Positions 11,162-20,928 of a DNA stretch of 64,000 nt are shown here, piece after piece. A model generated the notes under the pieces. It was not told where the DNA came from, did no database searches, and saw only the letters and a program-made list of their open reading frames with translations. Position 1 is the first letter of the stretch, and each line of letters opens with the position of its first letter. Made by a program: the position numbers and the translations under genes. Source of the stretch: Clostridium sp. 12(A) (GTDB taxonomy: Bacteria; Bacillota; Clostridia; Lachnospirales; Lachnospiraceae); assembly GCA_000526575.1 (NCBI GenBank), contig JAGI01000002.1, positions 930,001 through 994,000 on the forward strand, in the 5' to 3' direction.

Positions 11162-11950
11162 TTAACGGGAACCAGTTTCGATCAACTCATATAATTTTCT
11201 TAGGGCATCCTTGATTCCGCCTACTTCATCGATCAAGCCTTCTTTTACAGTTTCTTCTCCAACCAGAACGGTTCCTAAGTCTCTGGTCAGCATCTCTGTA
11301 TTTAACATCAGCCGCTTCACCTGATCATAAGCGATTTTTGCATGACCGGATACGAAGCTTAAAATACGATCCTGAATCATTTCAAAATATTCATAGGTCT
11401 GAGCAGCTCCAATTACCATTCCTGTCATACGGACCGGATGTACCATCATGGTTCCTGTGGGAACAATAAAGGAATAAGTGGTGCTTACAGCCAGCGGAAC
11501 TCCAATGGAATGACTTCCTCCCAGTACAAGGGATACGGTTGGGATGCTTAAGGAAGCAATCATCTCTGCAATGGCAAGTCCTGCATCCACGTCTCCGCCT
11601 GAAGTATTAAGAAGGACCAGAAGCCCTTCTACGGAATCATCGTCCTCAATTTCCGCAAGCTTTGGAAGGATATGATCGTATTTGGTTGCTTTGCTGTTGC
11701 CAGAGAGGTTTTCATGACCTTCTATCTCTCCTATAATGGAAAGTAAATGAATTTTTCTCTTATGGGCGTTGTCATCAAGAGTCATTTGCCCATACTCCTC
11801 CAGCTTTTCATCTTCTTTCTGCTCTATATCTTTTTCTTTCTTTTTCTCATCGAGATTTTCTTTTCCCGTATCACTGGAAGCGCTCATTTCATTTTGCTTC
11901 TCATCTTGTACCTGGCTGTTACCATCGTTTCTTTCCTGATTATCTGCCAT
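11162..11950 (-). CDS. tepA: ClpP-family serine protease, TepA-like
   Basis: Translocation-enhancing protein of the ClpP/crotonase fold. The N-terminal ~55 residues are a charged Lys/Glu-rich extension. The ClpP-like core follows, with [17 protein letters not shown], the nucleophile region [12 protein letters not shown] and the histidine segment TMMVHPVR. No signal peptide is visible, so it is probably cytosolic. It has a strong ribosome site (AGGAGG, 9 nt before ATG) and lies 61 bp upstream of ftsK. Substrates cannot be read from the sequence. Confidence 0.88.
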   Translation of the reverse strand: MADNQERNDGNSQVQDEKQNEMSASSDTGKENLDEKKKEKDIEQKEDEKLEEYGQMTLDDNAHKRKIHLLSIIGEIEGHENLSGNSKATKYDHILPKLAEIEDDDSVEGLLVLLNTSGGDVDAGLAIAEMIASLSIPTVSLVLGGSHSIGVPLAVSTTYSFIVPTGTMMVHPVRMTGMVIGAAQTYEYFEMIQDRILSFVSGHAKIAYDQVKRLMLNTEMLTRDLGTVLVGEETVKEGLIDEVGGIKDALRKLYELIETGSR

Positions 11951-12102
11951 TTTAGGAAACCTCCTGTTTGCTCTATTTTTGGTAGTTTTCTTATGATGTG
12001 GAGAAATGGCAAAAAATATGCTTATAATTGAAAAACCAGGGTAATCCTGTCAGATTGCCAGTCTAAGGTTTTTATGATTAACAACATTTCAATTGTGATT
12101 GT

Positions 12103-12140
12103 AACAAGTTGTTGACTTTGATACTTTTCCATGTTAAACT
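12103..12140 (+). promoter_or_regulatory. Vegetative-type promoter and overlapping palindrome before gltA
   Basis: -35 TTGACT (12112-12117), 17-nt spacer, -10 TAAACT (12135-12140). The palindrome AACAAGTTGTT (12103-12113) overlaps the start of the -35 and is a candidate operator, for example for a citrate- or carbon-responsive repressor. The regulator is not identified. Confidence 0.65.
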
Positions 12141-12179
12141 ATCAAACAATAAAAAGCCAGTTACGTTTCATTGCCAATG

Positions 12180-12213
12180 AAGGCAGCGCCGGAGGGATCT
12201 CTATGCGCTGCTT
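12180..12213 (+). promoter_or_regulatory. Leader hairpin upstream of gltA (possible attenuator)
   Basis: The roughly 130-nt leader of gltA contains AGGCAGCGC ... GCGCTGCTT, a nine- to ten-pair stem with a 15-nt loop, followed by TTTTC. It could act as an intrinsic attenuator or as a protein-binding leader structure. No known riboswitch is recognised. The rest of the 11951-12272 gap holds only the promoter and the tepA ribosome site. Confidence 0.4.
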
Positions 12214-12272
12214 TTCTATCAATGGATTGCCTCTGGAGCTTTTGAATATTCTGAAAAAAGGAGAAGCGTCCC

Positions 12273-13604
12273 ATGAACAACTTATTCATTGCACAGACTT
12301 TTGGAAAATCTTCCAATTATACGGATATTCCTAACAATTTGTTCAAAATACACGATGTAAAAAAAGGACTTAGAAATGAAGATGGAACCGGTGTCATTGT
12401 AGGACTTACCCGTGTATCTGACGTTGTAGGCTATGAGTTTGAAGATGGAAAAAAGCTTAATATCCCAGGTAAGCTATACTACAGGGGAATTGAAATCAGC
12501 GATCTGGTAACGGGAAAAGGAAATGGGCGCTACGGTTATGAAGAAACCGCATTTCTGCTTCTCTTTGGTTATCTCCCTTCCGATAAGGAGTTAAAGGAAT
12601 TTACTTCTGTTCTTCAAAAGTATTATCCGCTTCCCAATGAATTTTTTGAGAGAAATATGCTCCGCAGTCCTTCCAGCAATTTAATGAACAGTCTGCAAAA
12701 AAGCATTCTGGCTCTTTATGATTATGATAATGATCCCGATAATACAGATCCTTATCAAACACTTTTAAAAGGAATTAATATCCTTGCAAAGCTGCCAACC
12801 CTTGCTGTATATGCATATCAAAGCAAGATCCATCATTACGACCGGGAAAGCCTGGTTATCCATTATCCTCGCCCGGAATATTCCATGGCAGAAAATATCC
12901 TTCATCTCCTTCGGCGGGATGGAAGCTTTACAGAGCAGGAAGCAAATCTTCTTGATGTGATGCTTATGATTCATGCCGATCACGGCGGTGGAAATAACTC
13001 CACTTTTACAAATGTAGTTATCTCTTCCACTGGAACTGATATTTATTCCGCCATTACCGGATCCATCGGTTCCCTAAAAGGACCAAAACACGGTGGAGCT
13101 AATATCCGGTGCAGCGAGATGTTGTCTGCCATTGAACAGGAAATTGGATTGCATGCCACTGAGGATCAGATGAAAAAAGTCATTGGACGAATCCTTTCTA
13201 AGGATTTCTACGATAACTCTGGTCTGGTTTATGGCCTGGGCCATGCGGTTTACACGGTATCTGACCCCAGAGCAGATCTTTTAAAAGACTGTTGTGAAAA
13301 GCTTGCAAAAGAGAAAAAACGATTGGATGAATACGAATTCCTGACGAAGTTTGAAACCGTTGCCAAAGCCTGTCTGGCTGGAAACGGAAAATCCTTGTCC
13401 AACAACGTGGACTTTTACAGCGGCTTTGCCTATCAAATGCTGCAGATTCCAGAGGATATGTACACTCCTTTATTCGTCTGTGCACGCATGGCAGGCTGGC
13501 TGGCACACAATATTGAAAATAAAATGTATGACGGAAGAATCATGCGTCCTGCAACAAAATACGTGGGTGAAACAAATCCCTACATAAAAAGAGAGGAACG
13601 ATAA
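12273..13604 (+). CDS. gltA: Citrate synthase
   Basis: Condenses oxaloacetate and acetyl-CoA to citrate. The protein has 443 residues with typical segments: [40 protein letters not shown] (catalytic histidine region), GPKHGGAN and the C-terminal [17 protein letters not shown]. This is the long Firmicutes/Clostridia-type citrate synthase rather than the short archaeal type. AAAGGAG lies 9 nt before the ATG. It is followed after 2 bp by the aconitase-family gene, so citrate should go straight to isocitrate, presumably for glutamate synthesis in an anaerobe with an incomplete TCA cycle (inference). No isocitrate dehydrogenase gene is in the window. Confidence 0.94.
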   Translation: MNNLFIAQTFGKSSNYTDIPNNLFKIHDVKKGLRNEDGTGVIVGLTRVSDVVGYEFEDGKKLNIPGKLYYRGIEISDLVTGKGNGRYGYEETAFLLLFGYLPSDKELKEFTSVLQKYYPLPNEFFERNMLRSPSSNLMNSLQKSILALYDYDNDPDNTDPYQTLLKGINILAKLPTLAVYAYQSKIHHYDRESLVIHYPRPEYSMAENILHLLRRDGSFTEQEANLLDVMLMIHADHGGGNNSTFTNVVISSTGTDIYSAITGSIGSLKGPKHGGANIRCSEMLSAIEQEIGLHATEDQMKKVIGRILSKDFYDNSGLVYGLGHAVYTVSDPRADLLKDCCEKLAKEKKRLDEYEFLTKFETVAKACLAGNGKSLSNNVDFYSGFAYQMLQIPEDMYTPLFVCARMAGWLAHNIENKMYDGRIMRPATKYVGETNPYIKREER

Positions 13605-13606
13605 TT

Positions 13607-15919
13607 ATGGTAAAATTATATGAAGGCGGAGCTTACCTTATAAATGGAACGGAGCTCATTCCAGAGGAAGATAGCGCAAAAATCGCTGCTCTCACGGGAA
13701 ACACCGTCAGCAAAGAAGACGCAGCAAAAGGAACCATTGCCTACTCCATTTTAGAGGCCCACAATACCTCAGGCAATATGGAGCATTTAAAACTGCGTTT
13801 TGACTCAATGGCTTCCCACGATATTACCTTTGTAGGAATCGTTCAGACTGCCCGGGCTTCGGGTCTCAAGGAATTCCCGATACCTTATGTGTTGACCAAC
13901 TGCCATAACTCCTTATGCGCGGTAGGCGGTACTATTAATGAGGATGATCATGTCTTTGGCCTTTCCGCCGCCAAAAAGTACGGTGGCATTTTTGTACCTC
14001 CGCATATTGCAGTTATTCACCAGTATATGCGTGAAATGATGGCAGGATGCGGCCGCATGATTCTTGGCTCTGACAGCCATACCAGATATGGTGCCCTTGG
14101 AACCATGGCAATCGGCGAAGGCGGAGGCGAGCTTGTAAAACAGCTTCTTCTGGATACCTATGACGTTACATATCCGGGAGTGGTCGCTATCTATCTTACC
14201 GGCAAACCATCTCCTGCCGTAGGACCTCACGATGTGGCGCTGGCCATTATCGGCAAGGTATTTAAAAACGGCTATGTGAAGAATAAAATTATGGAATTTG
14301 TAGGACCTGGCGTCTCTTCTATGGATACGGATTACAGAAACGGCGTGGATGTAATGACAACAGAAACCACCTGTCTTTCTTCTGTGTGGAGAACTGACGA
14401 AGATACGAAAGCTTATTTGACTCTTCACGGCAGAGGCGATGATTATAAAGAATTAAATCCAGCTGACGTTGCTTATTATGATGGCGTTGTCACCGTGGAT
14501 CTAAGCGCAATTAAACCTATGATTGCTCTCCCATTCCATCCAAGTAATACCTATGAAATTGATGAGCTTAACGCCAATCTGGCAGATATCTTAAGAACCG
14601 TGGAAAAGGAAGCCGATCAGTATACCGGAAAATCAGGAGTGAAGCTCTCTCTTACGGATAAGATCGTTGACGGAAAGCTTATGGTTCAGCAGGGAGTGAT
14701 TGCAGGATGTGCGGGAGGTAATTACTCCAACGTTATGATGGCTGCCCATATTTTAAGCGGCAAAGACTGCGGCAACGATGTATTTAATCTGTCTGTTTAT
14801 CCGTCTTCTCAGCCGGTTTATATGGATCTGGTGAAGAAAGGTGCTATTACAGAGCTAATGACTGCAGGTGCTACCATCCGTACTGCATTCTGCGGCCCAT
14901 GCTTCGGAGCAGGTGATACTCCATCCAATAACGCATTAAGCATACGTCATACCACAAGAAACTTCCCTAACCGGGAAGGCTCCAAGCCTGGAAATGGTCA
15001 GATTTCTTGTGTTGCTCTTATGGATGCGAGATCCATCGCAGCCACAGCAGCAAACGGCGGACTTCTCACCTCTGCCGAAAGCGTTGTAGATGGTTATGAA
15101 GTGCCGGCATATGAATTTGATTCCTCTTCTTATGAAAGAAGAGTTTATCAGGGATACGATGCTCCTCAAGCAGAAGCTGAACTGGTCAATGGCCCTAATA
15201 TTAAAGATTGGCCGGCCATGAGCTCTCTGACCGATAATATTATCCTTAAAGTATGTTCAAAAATTATGGATCCGGTTACTACCACAGATGAACTGATTCC
15301 ATCTGGTGAGACCTCTTCTTTCCGCTCTAATCCGCTTGGCCTTGCGGAATATACATTATCCCGCCGGGATCCGGAATATGTAGGAAGATCCAAGCAGGTC
15401 AATGAGCTGGAGAAAGCTCGTAAAAATGGGGAATGTCCACTTAAAGCAGACAGCGAATTAGAAAAAGCATTTCATGCACTGCGCCTTTACTTAGATCAGC
15501 CGGAGCTTAAGGCTTCTGAGACTGAAATAGGAAGTGTACTCTATGCGGTTAAGCCAGGTGATGGTTCTGCCAGAGAGCAGGCGGCAAGCTGTCAAAGAGT
15601 TCTTGGCGGTCTTGCCAATATTGCCAATGAATATGCAACCAAGCGGTATCGTTCCAATGTCATGAACTGGGGAATGCTTCCCTTCCTTCTTGATGAGGAG
15701 CCGGCGTTTGAAGTAGGTGACTTTATCTATGTGCCTGATATTCGTACTGCTCTCGATGGAGATATGGAAAAAATCAAGGCCTATGTGATCCGCAATGAAG
15801 AGGGCAATCCCATTCAGGAGATCAATCTACACATTGCAGATATGACACCAGAAGAACGGGCCATCGTAAAATCCGGATGCTTAATCAATTATAACCGTGA
15901 TAAAAAAGAAAACCGATAA
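13607..15919 (+). CDS. Aconitate hydratase (aconitase family, YbhJ-like)
   Basis: 4Fe-4S hydratase, probably converting citrate to isocitrate. The 770-residue protein has the aconitase catalytic domain with [19 protein letters not shown], a glycine-rich cysteine segment ([11 protein letters not shown]) and the paired cluster cysteines in [15 protein letters not shown]-terminal swivel domain follows. Overall it looks more like the YbhJ-type aconitase homologues than AcnA or AcnB (recollection, not searched). Being coupled to citrate synthase makes the aconitase reaction the likely one. It ends at a clear terminator. Confidence 0.85.
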   Translation: MVKLYEGGAYLINGTELIPEEDSAKIAALTGNTVSKEDAAKGTIAYSILEAHNTSGNMEHLKLRFDSMASHDITFVGIVQTARASGLKEFPIPYVLTNCHNSLCAVGGTINEDDHVFGLSAAKKYGGIFVPPHIAVIHQYMREMMAGCGRMILGSDSHTRYGALGTMAIGEGGGELVKQLLLDTYDVTYPGVVAIYLTGKPSPAVGPHDVALAIIGKVFKNGYVKNKIMEFVGPGVSSMDTDYRNGVDVMTTETTCLSSVWRTDEDTKAYLTLHGRGDDYKELNPADVAYYDGVVTVDLSAIKPMIALPFHPSNTYEIDELNANLADILRTVEKEADQYTGKSGVKLSLTDKIVDGKLMVQQGVIAGCAGGNYSNVMMAAHILSGKDCGNDVFNLSVYPSSQPVYMDLVKKGAITELMTAGATIRTAFCGPCFGAGDTPSNNALSIRHTTRNFPNREGSKPGNGQISCVALMDARSIAATAANGGLLTSAESVVDGYEVPAYEFDSSSYERRVYQGYDAPQAEAELVNGPNIKDWPAMSSLTDNIILKVCSKIMDPVTTTDELIPSGETSSFRSNPLGLAEYTLSRRDPEYVGRSKQVNELEKARKNGECPLKADSELEKAFHALRLYLDQPELKASETEIGSVLYAVKPGDGSAREQAASCQRVLGGLANIANEYATKRYRSNVMNWGMLPFLLDEEPAFEVGDFIYVPDIRTALDGDMEKIKAYVIRNEEGNPIQEINLHIADMTPEERAIVKSGCLINYNRDKKENR

Positions 15920-15926
15920 ATAATAT

Positions 15927-15970
15927 AAGCCCAGAAGACTGGATATGAATCCGGTCATCTGGGCTTTCTT
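15927..15970 (+). terminator. Terminator after the citrate synthase-aconitase operon
   Basis: GCCCAGAAGACTGGA pairs with TCCGGTCATCTGGGC around a short loop, followed by TTTCTT. Confidence 0.85.
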
Positions 15971-15993
15971 ATGAGTTACGTTATTATTTTTAT

Positions 15994-17589
15994 TTAATCT
16001 CCTACCATATTACGGATCTTTACCGGTGAACGGTAATTCCAGGTAGAGATCTTGATGCCGCTTCGTCTGCTGGCCGCGTGAACAATCTGGCCGTTACCAA
16101 TATACATGGCAACGTGATTGATGGTTCCTTTGCTGTTGGCATAGAACAGAAGATCTCCAGGCTTCATCTCTGATGACTTTACAGCAGTCCCTTTTCCAGC
16201 CTGTGAGCCGGAATAATGAGGCAGGCCGATACCAAACTTAGAATATACGGACATGGTAAAGCCGGAACAATCTGCTCCCTTTGTCAGGCTGGTTCCGCCC
16301 CATACGTATGGGTTTCCTAAAAACTGCAGCGCATAATTGACAATCTGAGTTCTTAAGGAGGATTGGGCATTGGCCTTTTCCTCAAGGGGTGAGAATTTGA
16401 TGGCCTGAGGAAGAGCGTAACGTACATCCACAAAGTCAGTAGCCACATAGGCACTGCTGTCTTCCTCCAGCTCAATCTCTACCCAGCCGTCTACCTGCTT
16501 TAATACAGGATATCTTTCGTTGTTGGATATCTGAGTCCAGATTTTGGAATCTGTACTGGGTTCTGATCTTGCATTCAGCATATCCGTATTTACAATAGCC
16601 ATAAGCTGGGCAACCTGCATGGCTTCATCCTTTGCCGCCTGCCCGGTCAGAATATAATCTGATTTTACATATCCTGTAATGCTTCCTGATTGGATCTTAT
16701 ACCAGCCGTCGGCCGTTGTCTCCAAAATCTCACCGGCTGCCTTACTTGGCATCTTAGCAATTACCTTCCCTTTTTCGTTAGGCTCTTCTCTCACATTTAA
16801 ATAATTATCTACATCAGATATTCCGATATTCTTATAGTAATTAAAGACCATTGCTTTTAAATCCAGTTTTCTCGCTTCATTTAAAGAGTATTCTAATGTT
16901 ACATAATCAGAGGAAAGATATCCGGTTGAAATCTTTATCCAGCCTTCGGTTTGATCAAGCACCTCATATCTTTCATCGGCAAGAGCCTGCCCCACCGGAT
17001 CCGAGCTTTTGGAAGCTTCTTTTCTGATATTCATGCTGTCCGCTTTAATAACTGCTCTTAATTTTACCAGACTTTCTGCTTTTTTAACCGCTTCCTCTCC
17101 TGTCAGCACATACTCTGAATTAATATAGCCTTCGATTCCTCCAGAAGTAATCTTATACCAGCCATCTTCTGTCTTTTCTAAAATATCACAGGCACCGTCA
17201 CTCTGCAGCTTTCCAATAACATCCCCATCGGTACCAGGAGTCTTTCTGATGTTTAAATAAGCGGAAGCCTTGACAATTCCAAGATTTTTATAAGAAGCTA
17301 CCACCTTCTTCATCTCTTCCGCCTGTTTGATCGCTTCTTCCGATGCTTTTACTGCTTCGTCATTATTAGCAGCTGCCTGATTCACAGCCTCTGAAGCGGT
17401 AGCCAGAGCTGCAGCTGCGGCACCTCCTCCATTGCGCTTTGCGAAGGCTCCGGCTGTAATGACACCAGCCACCAGTAAAACACCGGCTCCTCCTGCTATG
17501 AGATACTTTTTATAATCATTCTTACCGCGGCTCTTTCTTGCTTTATCCAAACGGATCACATAATCTTTATTGTCGTTTTTATTATCCAT
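15994..17589 (-). CDS. SH3b-domain NlpC/P60 cell-wall hydrolase
   Basis: Probable peptidoglycan endopeptidase that cuts gamma-D-Glu-diamino acid bonds, exported or membrane-anchored. After a basic N-terminus there is one transmembrane helix (KYLIAGGAGVLLVAGVITAG), then an Ala/Glu-rich probable coiled coil. Four bacterial SH3 domains follow, each with a YLNIRKTPG-, MNIRKEAS- or LNVREEPN-like start. The C-terminal NlpC/P60 domain has the catalytic Cys in GADCSGFTM and His in INHVAMYIG, with a third polar residue in IVHAASRR. The frame opens at a TTG at 17628; the ATG at 17589 (MDNKNDNKDY) or 17613 is more likely the start. A single-gene unit. Confidence 0.88.
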   Translation of the reverse strand: MDNKNDNKDYVIRLDKARKSRGKNDYKKYLIAGGAGVLLVAGVITAGAFAKRNGGGAAAAALATASEAVNQAAANNDEAVKASEEAIKQAEEMKKVVASYKNLGIVKASAYLNIRKTPGTDGDVIGKLQSDGACDILEKTEDGWYKITSGGIEGYINSEYVLTGEEAVKKAESLVKLRAVIKADSMNIRKEASKSSDPVGQALADERYEVLDQTEGWIKISTGYLSSDYVTLEYSLNEARKLDLKAMVFNYYKNIGISDVDNYLNVREEPNEKGKVIAKMPSKAAGEILETTADGWYKIQSGSITGYVKSDYILTGQAAKDEAMQVAQLMAIVNTDMLNARSEPSTDSKIWTQISNNERYPVLKQVDGWVEIELEEDSSAYVATDFVDVRYALPQAIKFSPLEEKANAQSSLRTQIVNYALQFLGNPYVWGGTSLTKGADCSGFTMSVYSKFGIGLPHYSGSQAGKGTAVKSSEMKPGDLLFYANSKGTINHVAMYIGNGQIVHAASRRSGIKISTWNYRSPVKIRNMVGD

Positions 17590-17765
17590 TCTGTACTTTC
17601 TCTCCATTGTCATATTTTCACCGGACAACCGATTTGGACTATGAGTTTATCCGCCTTAGTATAGCATATTTTGTCATGATTTGCGATATTTGTCTCACAA
17701 AAATTTATTAAGATTATGTTACATTATGATACGTAATTCAAAAATCTATTAAATTTTTGTAAAAA

Positions 17766-17806
17766 TATGGGATGGTACTCTGCCCGAAAGCGGTTCCCAT
17801 CCCATG
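17766..17806 (-). terminator. Terminator of the ABC importer operon
   Basis: ATGGGATGG pairs with CCATCCCAT around a loop. Read on the minus strand it is followed by ATTTTTAC, just downstream of the ATPase gene. Confidence 0.8.
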
Positions 17807-17815
17807 CTTTTACTG

Positions 17816-18613
17816 CTAATTTGCTAAAATCATACGGTCATTGGAGAACTCTTCTCCGCTGGCCTCTTCGAATTTCCGAAGAAGATCTTCTACTTCCAGA
17901 TTTTTCTTTTCTTCACCAGATATGTCAAAAATGATTCTTCCTTCATGCATCATAATGAGCCGGTTTCCAATCTGAATGGCATCCTTCATATTATGAGTGA
18001 TCATGAGAGTCGTAAGATTTTGCTCTTCCACGATTTCCTCTGTAATTTCAAGAACCTTTTTTGCTGTCTTGGGATCAAGTGCTGCTGTATGCTCATCAAG
18101 AAGAAGAATTTTAGGCTTTTGTAAGGTCGCCATTAAAAGAGTAAGGGCCTGACGCTGTCCGCCGGAGAGCAGCCCAACTTTATTGGTCATACGGTTTTCA
18201 AGGCCAAGACCAAGCTTTTTTAAGGCCTCCTGGTAAAAGGACTTTTCATTTTGCTTAATCCCCCAGGAAAGCCCTCTTCCTTTGCCTCTCCGATAAGCCA
18301 GGGCCATATTCTCCTGAATCTCCATTCCGGCAGCGGTTCCCATCATAGGGTCCTGAAAGACTCTGCCAATGTACTTGGCACGCTTATACTCCGGGAAACG
18401 TGAAATATTAACACCATCTATTTCAATTCTTCCAGAATCTATGGGGTAAACACCGGCAATCATATTTAAGGTGGTGGATTTCCCCGCACCATTTCCTCCA
18501 ATGACAGTGACAAAATCGCCTTCATTTAAATGGAGATTGATACCGTTTAAGGCTTTTTTCTCATTGATTGTATTTATATTAAATGTTTTCTTTACATTTT
18601 TTATATCCAGCAT
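17816..18613 (-). CDS. ABC importer ATPase, TrpZ-like
   Basis: Nucleotide-binding subunit of the importer formed with the next two genes. It has Walker A GGNGAGKST, signature LLSGGQRQALTLLMA, Walker B LLLDEHTAALD, and the H-loop segment MITHNM. The frame extends upstream, but the ATG at 18613 (MLDIKNVKKTF) has AGGAGG 9 nt before it and overlaps the end of the permease gene, giving about 265 residues. LLDEHTAALDPKTA is typical of ATPases paired with ABC_sub_bind-type lipoproteins. Confidence 0.9.
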   Translation of the reverse strand: MLDIKNVKKTFNINTINEKKALNGINLHLNEGDFVTVIGGNGAGKSTTLNMIAGVYPIDSGRIEIDGVNISRFPEYKRAKYIGRVFQDPMMGTAAGMEIQENMALAYRRGKGRGLSWGIKQNEKSFYQEALKKLGLGLENRMTNKVGLLSGGQRQALTLLMATLQKPKILLLDEHTAALDPKTAKKVLEITEEIVEEQNLTTLMITHNMKDAIQIGNRLIMMHEGRIIFDISGEEKKNLEVEDLLRKFEEASGEEFSNDRMILAN

Positions 18614-18615
18614 GA

Positions 18616-19530
18616 TCATTCTCCTCCTTCTGTATAGGCCGCTTTTAACCGCCATTTCCGAATGACCACAGGGACGCATAGCGCCACGGCTACGATAGCA
18701 GCTGATAAAAGCTTCATATCGTTGGCATTCATACCCATTCTTAACACTACGGCACGGATTACAAAATAAATAACGGCACCCACGACGGCAGAGGTCAATT
18801 TACTTCCAAAGGAACGTAGTTTCCCCATAAGTACTTCACCGATGACAATAGCGGCAAGACCGATGACTATGGCACCGGTTCCCATTCCGATGTCCGCATA
18901 TTTCTGGCTTTGGCAAACGAGGCCTCCAGAAATACCAACAAGGCCGTTACTTATGGTCAGGGCAAGAAGCTTGGTCCAGTTGGTATTGACGCCCAGGGCA
19001 CGGACCATTGCCTCATTGTTACCAGTCGCACGCATTGCGCTTCCGATCTCAGTACCGAAAAACCAGTACAGGAGAACGATCATAACAACGGCAAAACCAA
19101 CTCCGATCACCAGAGCAGCCGCCTGCTTGTTGATTCCAGTTGCATCAATGAATTTAGAGACTATGGTATCTGTCTTTAAAAGAGGCACATTGCTCTTTCC
19201 TCCCATAATCCTTAGGTTGATGGACCAAAGTCCGATCTGAGTCAAAATTCCTGCCAGTATAGCTGGAATCTCAAACACGGTATGTAAGAGTCCAGTGATA
19301 GCACCAGCTGCCATACCTGCAACTCCGGCAATCAATAATGCGATCCAGGGATCCATCTTAAAAACCAGCACCATAACCGCACATACACAGCCGCCCAGGG
19401 CAAAGCTGCCATCAACGGTCAAATCAGCAATATCCAAAAGCTTATAGGTGATGTAAACACCAAGCACCATAATTCCCCATAAAACGCCTTGTACCACTGC
19501 ATCCTGAAGGGATATCATTAAACCACTCAT
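18616..19530 (-). CDS. ABC importer permease, TrpY-like
   Basis: Integral membrane subunit of the branched-chain-type permease family, 304 residues, with eight to nine hydrophobic segments and the coupling region GNNEAMVRALGVNTNWTKLLAL. It overlaps or abuts the ATPase gene and lies 149 bp downstream of the binding-protein gene. That gap contains two hairpins which may set the ratio of binding protein to membrane complex. Confidence 0.9.
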   Translation of the reverse strand: MSGLMISLQDAVVQGVLWGIMVLGVYITYKLLDIADLTVDGSFALGGCVCAVMVLVFKMDPWIALLIAGVAGMAAGAITGLLHTVFEIPAILAGILTQIGLWSINLRIMGGKSNVPLLKTDTIVSKFIDATGINKQAAALVIGVGFAVVMIVLLYWFFGTEIGSAMRATGNNEAMVRALGVNTNWTKLLALTISNGLVGISGGLVCQSQKYADIGMGTGAIVIGLAAIVIGEVLMGKLRSFGSKLTSAVVGAVIYFVIRAVVLRMGMNANDMKLLSAAIVAVALCVPVVIRKWRLKAAYTEGGE

Positions 19531-19574
19531 CTATTTAATCCTCCGCATATTTTCTTTTTACAGGCATAAATGCC

Positions 19575-19656
19575 TTACATAAAAGATGTAATTTTCATCT
19601 TTTATGTAAAGCATCTATGAGAGGGTTAAGCGGACCTGATACTTCTGGTCCGCTTA
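19575..19656 (-). promoter_or_regulatory. Two hairpins between binding-protein and permease genes
   Basis: Perfect inverted repeats: TTACATAAAAGATG (19575-19588) with CATCTTTTATGTAA (19596-19609), and TAAGCGGACC (19627-19636) with GGTCCGCTTA (19647-19656). Neither is followed by a strong U-tract, so they look like mRNA-stabilising or processing hairpins rather than full terminators (inference). Confidence 0.6.
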
Positions 19657-19679
19657 TATCTCACTGAAACTTCTTTTTA

Positions 19680-20714
19680 TTATTTAATATTGGAAACATC
19701 AATTCCTAAGGCTTTCGCCGTTTCTTCATTTACAGAAAGCTTGCATTTGTCTGCCGGGAGATATTCAATCGGCATCTTGGAAATGTCGTCTCCGTCTTTT
19801 AAGATTTTAACTGCCTGCTGTCCGGTTAAATATCCAAGTTCAAAATAATCAATTCCATACGTAGCAAGGCCGCCTGCTTTTACCATGCCCTCTTCACCAC
19901 ATATGGTAGGAAGGCCGTTTTCATTCGCGACCATGGCAACTGTAGTCATTCCCGCTGCTATGGTATTATCCGTTGGCGCATAGATAGCGTCTACTTTTCC
20001 AACCATGGAGGTTACAACGGTCTGAATTTCATTGGAACTGGATACCGTGTAATCTACCGCAGTCATACCTTCTGCTTCAATGGCTTCTTTTGCCATCTTT
20101 GCCTGAATCTCAGAATTGGATTCTGAGGAAGCATAAAGAATTCCAACTGTTTTTGCATCAGGAAGAATCTTCTTTAATAAGGAAATCTGTTCTTTGACCG
20201 GAGTCAGATCAGAAGTACCGCTGACATTTCCGCCTGGGGCATCGTTGCTTGCAACCAGATCAGAAGCGGCTGGGTCGGTAACAGCTGTTACCAGTACCGG
20301 GATATCAGAGGTTGTTCCAGCTACCGCCTGTGCTGCTGGAGTCGCAATGGAAAGAATTAAGTCGCTTCCATCATTAACCAGCTTGCTTGCAATGGTCTGG
20401 CAGGTGGACTGATCGCCTGCGGCGTTTTGCTGGTCTGCAACATAGTTGAGTCCTGCATCATCAAGCGCTTTTATAAATCCCTTATTTGCTGCATCAAGGG
20501 CAGTATGCTGAACCAGCTGCAGCACACCGATCTTATACTGCTTCCCATCGGCTGTTTTTTCTCCTGTGGTCGCGGCACCTTCTGTTGTCGCCTGGGCTGT
20601 AGTCGTCTCAGTGGATGAGCTTTTACTTTCCTCGGTTTTTCCACCGCAGGCAGTTAAGGACATCATCATTGCACCGGCAAGAATCAGTGACAGTATTTTT
20701 TTTGTTTTCTTCAT
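19680..20714 (-). CDS. ABC substrate-binding lipoprotein, TrpX-like
   Basis: Extracytoplasmic solute receptor of the ABC_sub_bind family (PF04392). It has a lipoprotein signal peptide ending MMSLTACGG, a Ser/Thr linker, then a periplasmic-binding fold starting YKIGVLQLVQHTALDAANKGF and containing PAAQAV. The best-known relatives are the tryptophan/tyrosine transporter TrpXYZ, but the ligand cannot be settled from sequence. It is the first gene of the operon and has a good promoter. Confidence 0.88.
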   Translation of the reverse strand: MKKTKKILSLILAGAMMMSLTACGGKTEESKSSSTETTTAQATTEGAATTGEKTADGKQYKIGVLQLVQHTALDAANKGFIKALDDAGLNYVADQQNAAGDQSTCQTIASKLVNDGSDLILSIATPAAQAVAGTTSDIPVLVTAVTDPAASDLVASNDAPGGNVSGTSDLTPVKEQISLLKKILPDAKTVGILYASSESNSEIQAKMAKEAIEAEGMTAVDYTVSSSNEIQTVVTSMVGKVDAIYAPTDNTIAAGMTTVAMVANENGLPTICGEEGMVKAGGLATYGIDYFELGYLTGQQAVKILKDGDDISKMPIEYLPADKCKLSVNEETAKALGIDVSNIK

Positions 20715-20767
20715 AAACTTCTCTCCTCACCATCTAAAAATCTCGTCCTGTTTTGAACTTATTTCGT

Positions 20768-20796
20768 ATCATACTACAAAAAATACCCGGCGTCAA
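20768..20796 (-). promoter_or_regulatory. Promoter of the ABC importer operon
   Basis: On the minus strand: -35 TTGACG (20796-20791), 17-nt spacer, -10 TATGAT (20773-20768). Confidence 0.75.
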
Positions 20797-20890
20797 TTTT
20801 ATTACTTTAAATTTATGTAATTTTAAAGCACTAAAGTGCATTTTCGTAAAATATGCACTATTATATACCCTTAAAACTGGATTCATTGCA

Positions 20891-20920
20891 CAAAAAACCG
20901 GAGCATTTTTCTGCTCCGGT
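20891..20920 (-). terminator. Terminator after the YitT-family gene
   Basis: ACCGGAGCA/TGCTCCGGT stem with a 6-nt loop; on the minus strand it is followed by TTTTTTG. Confidence 0.85.
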
Positions 20921-20928
20921 CCAAACAT

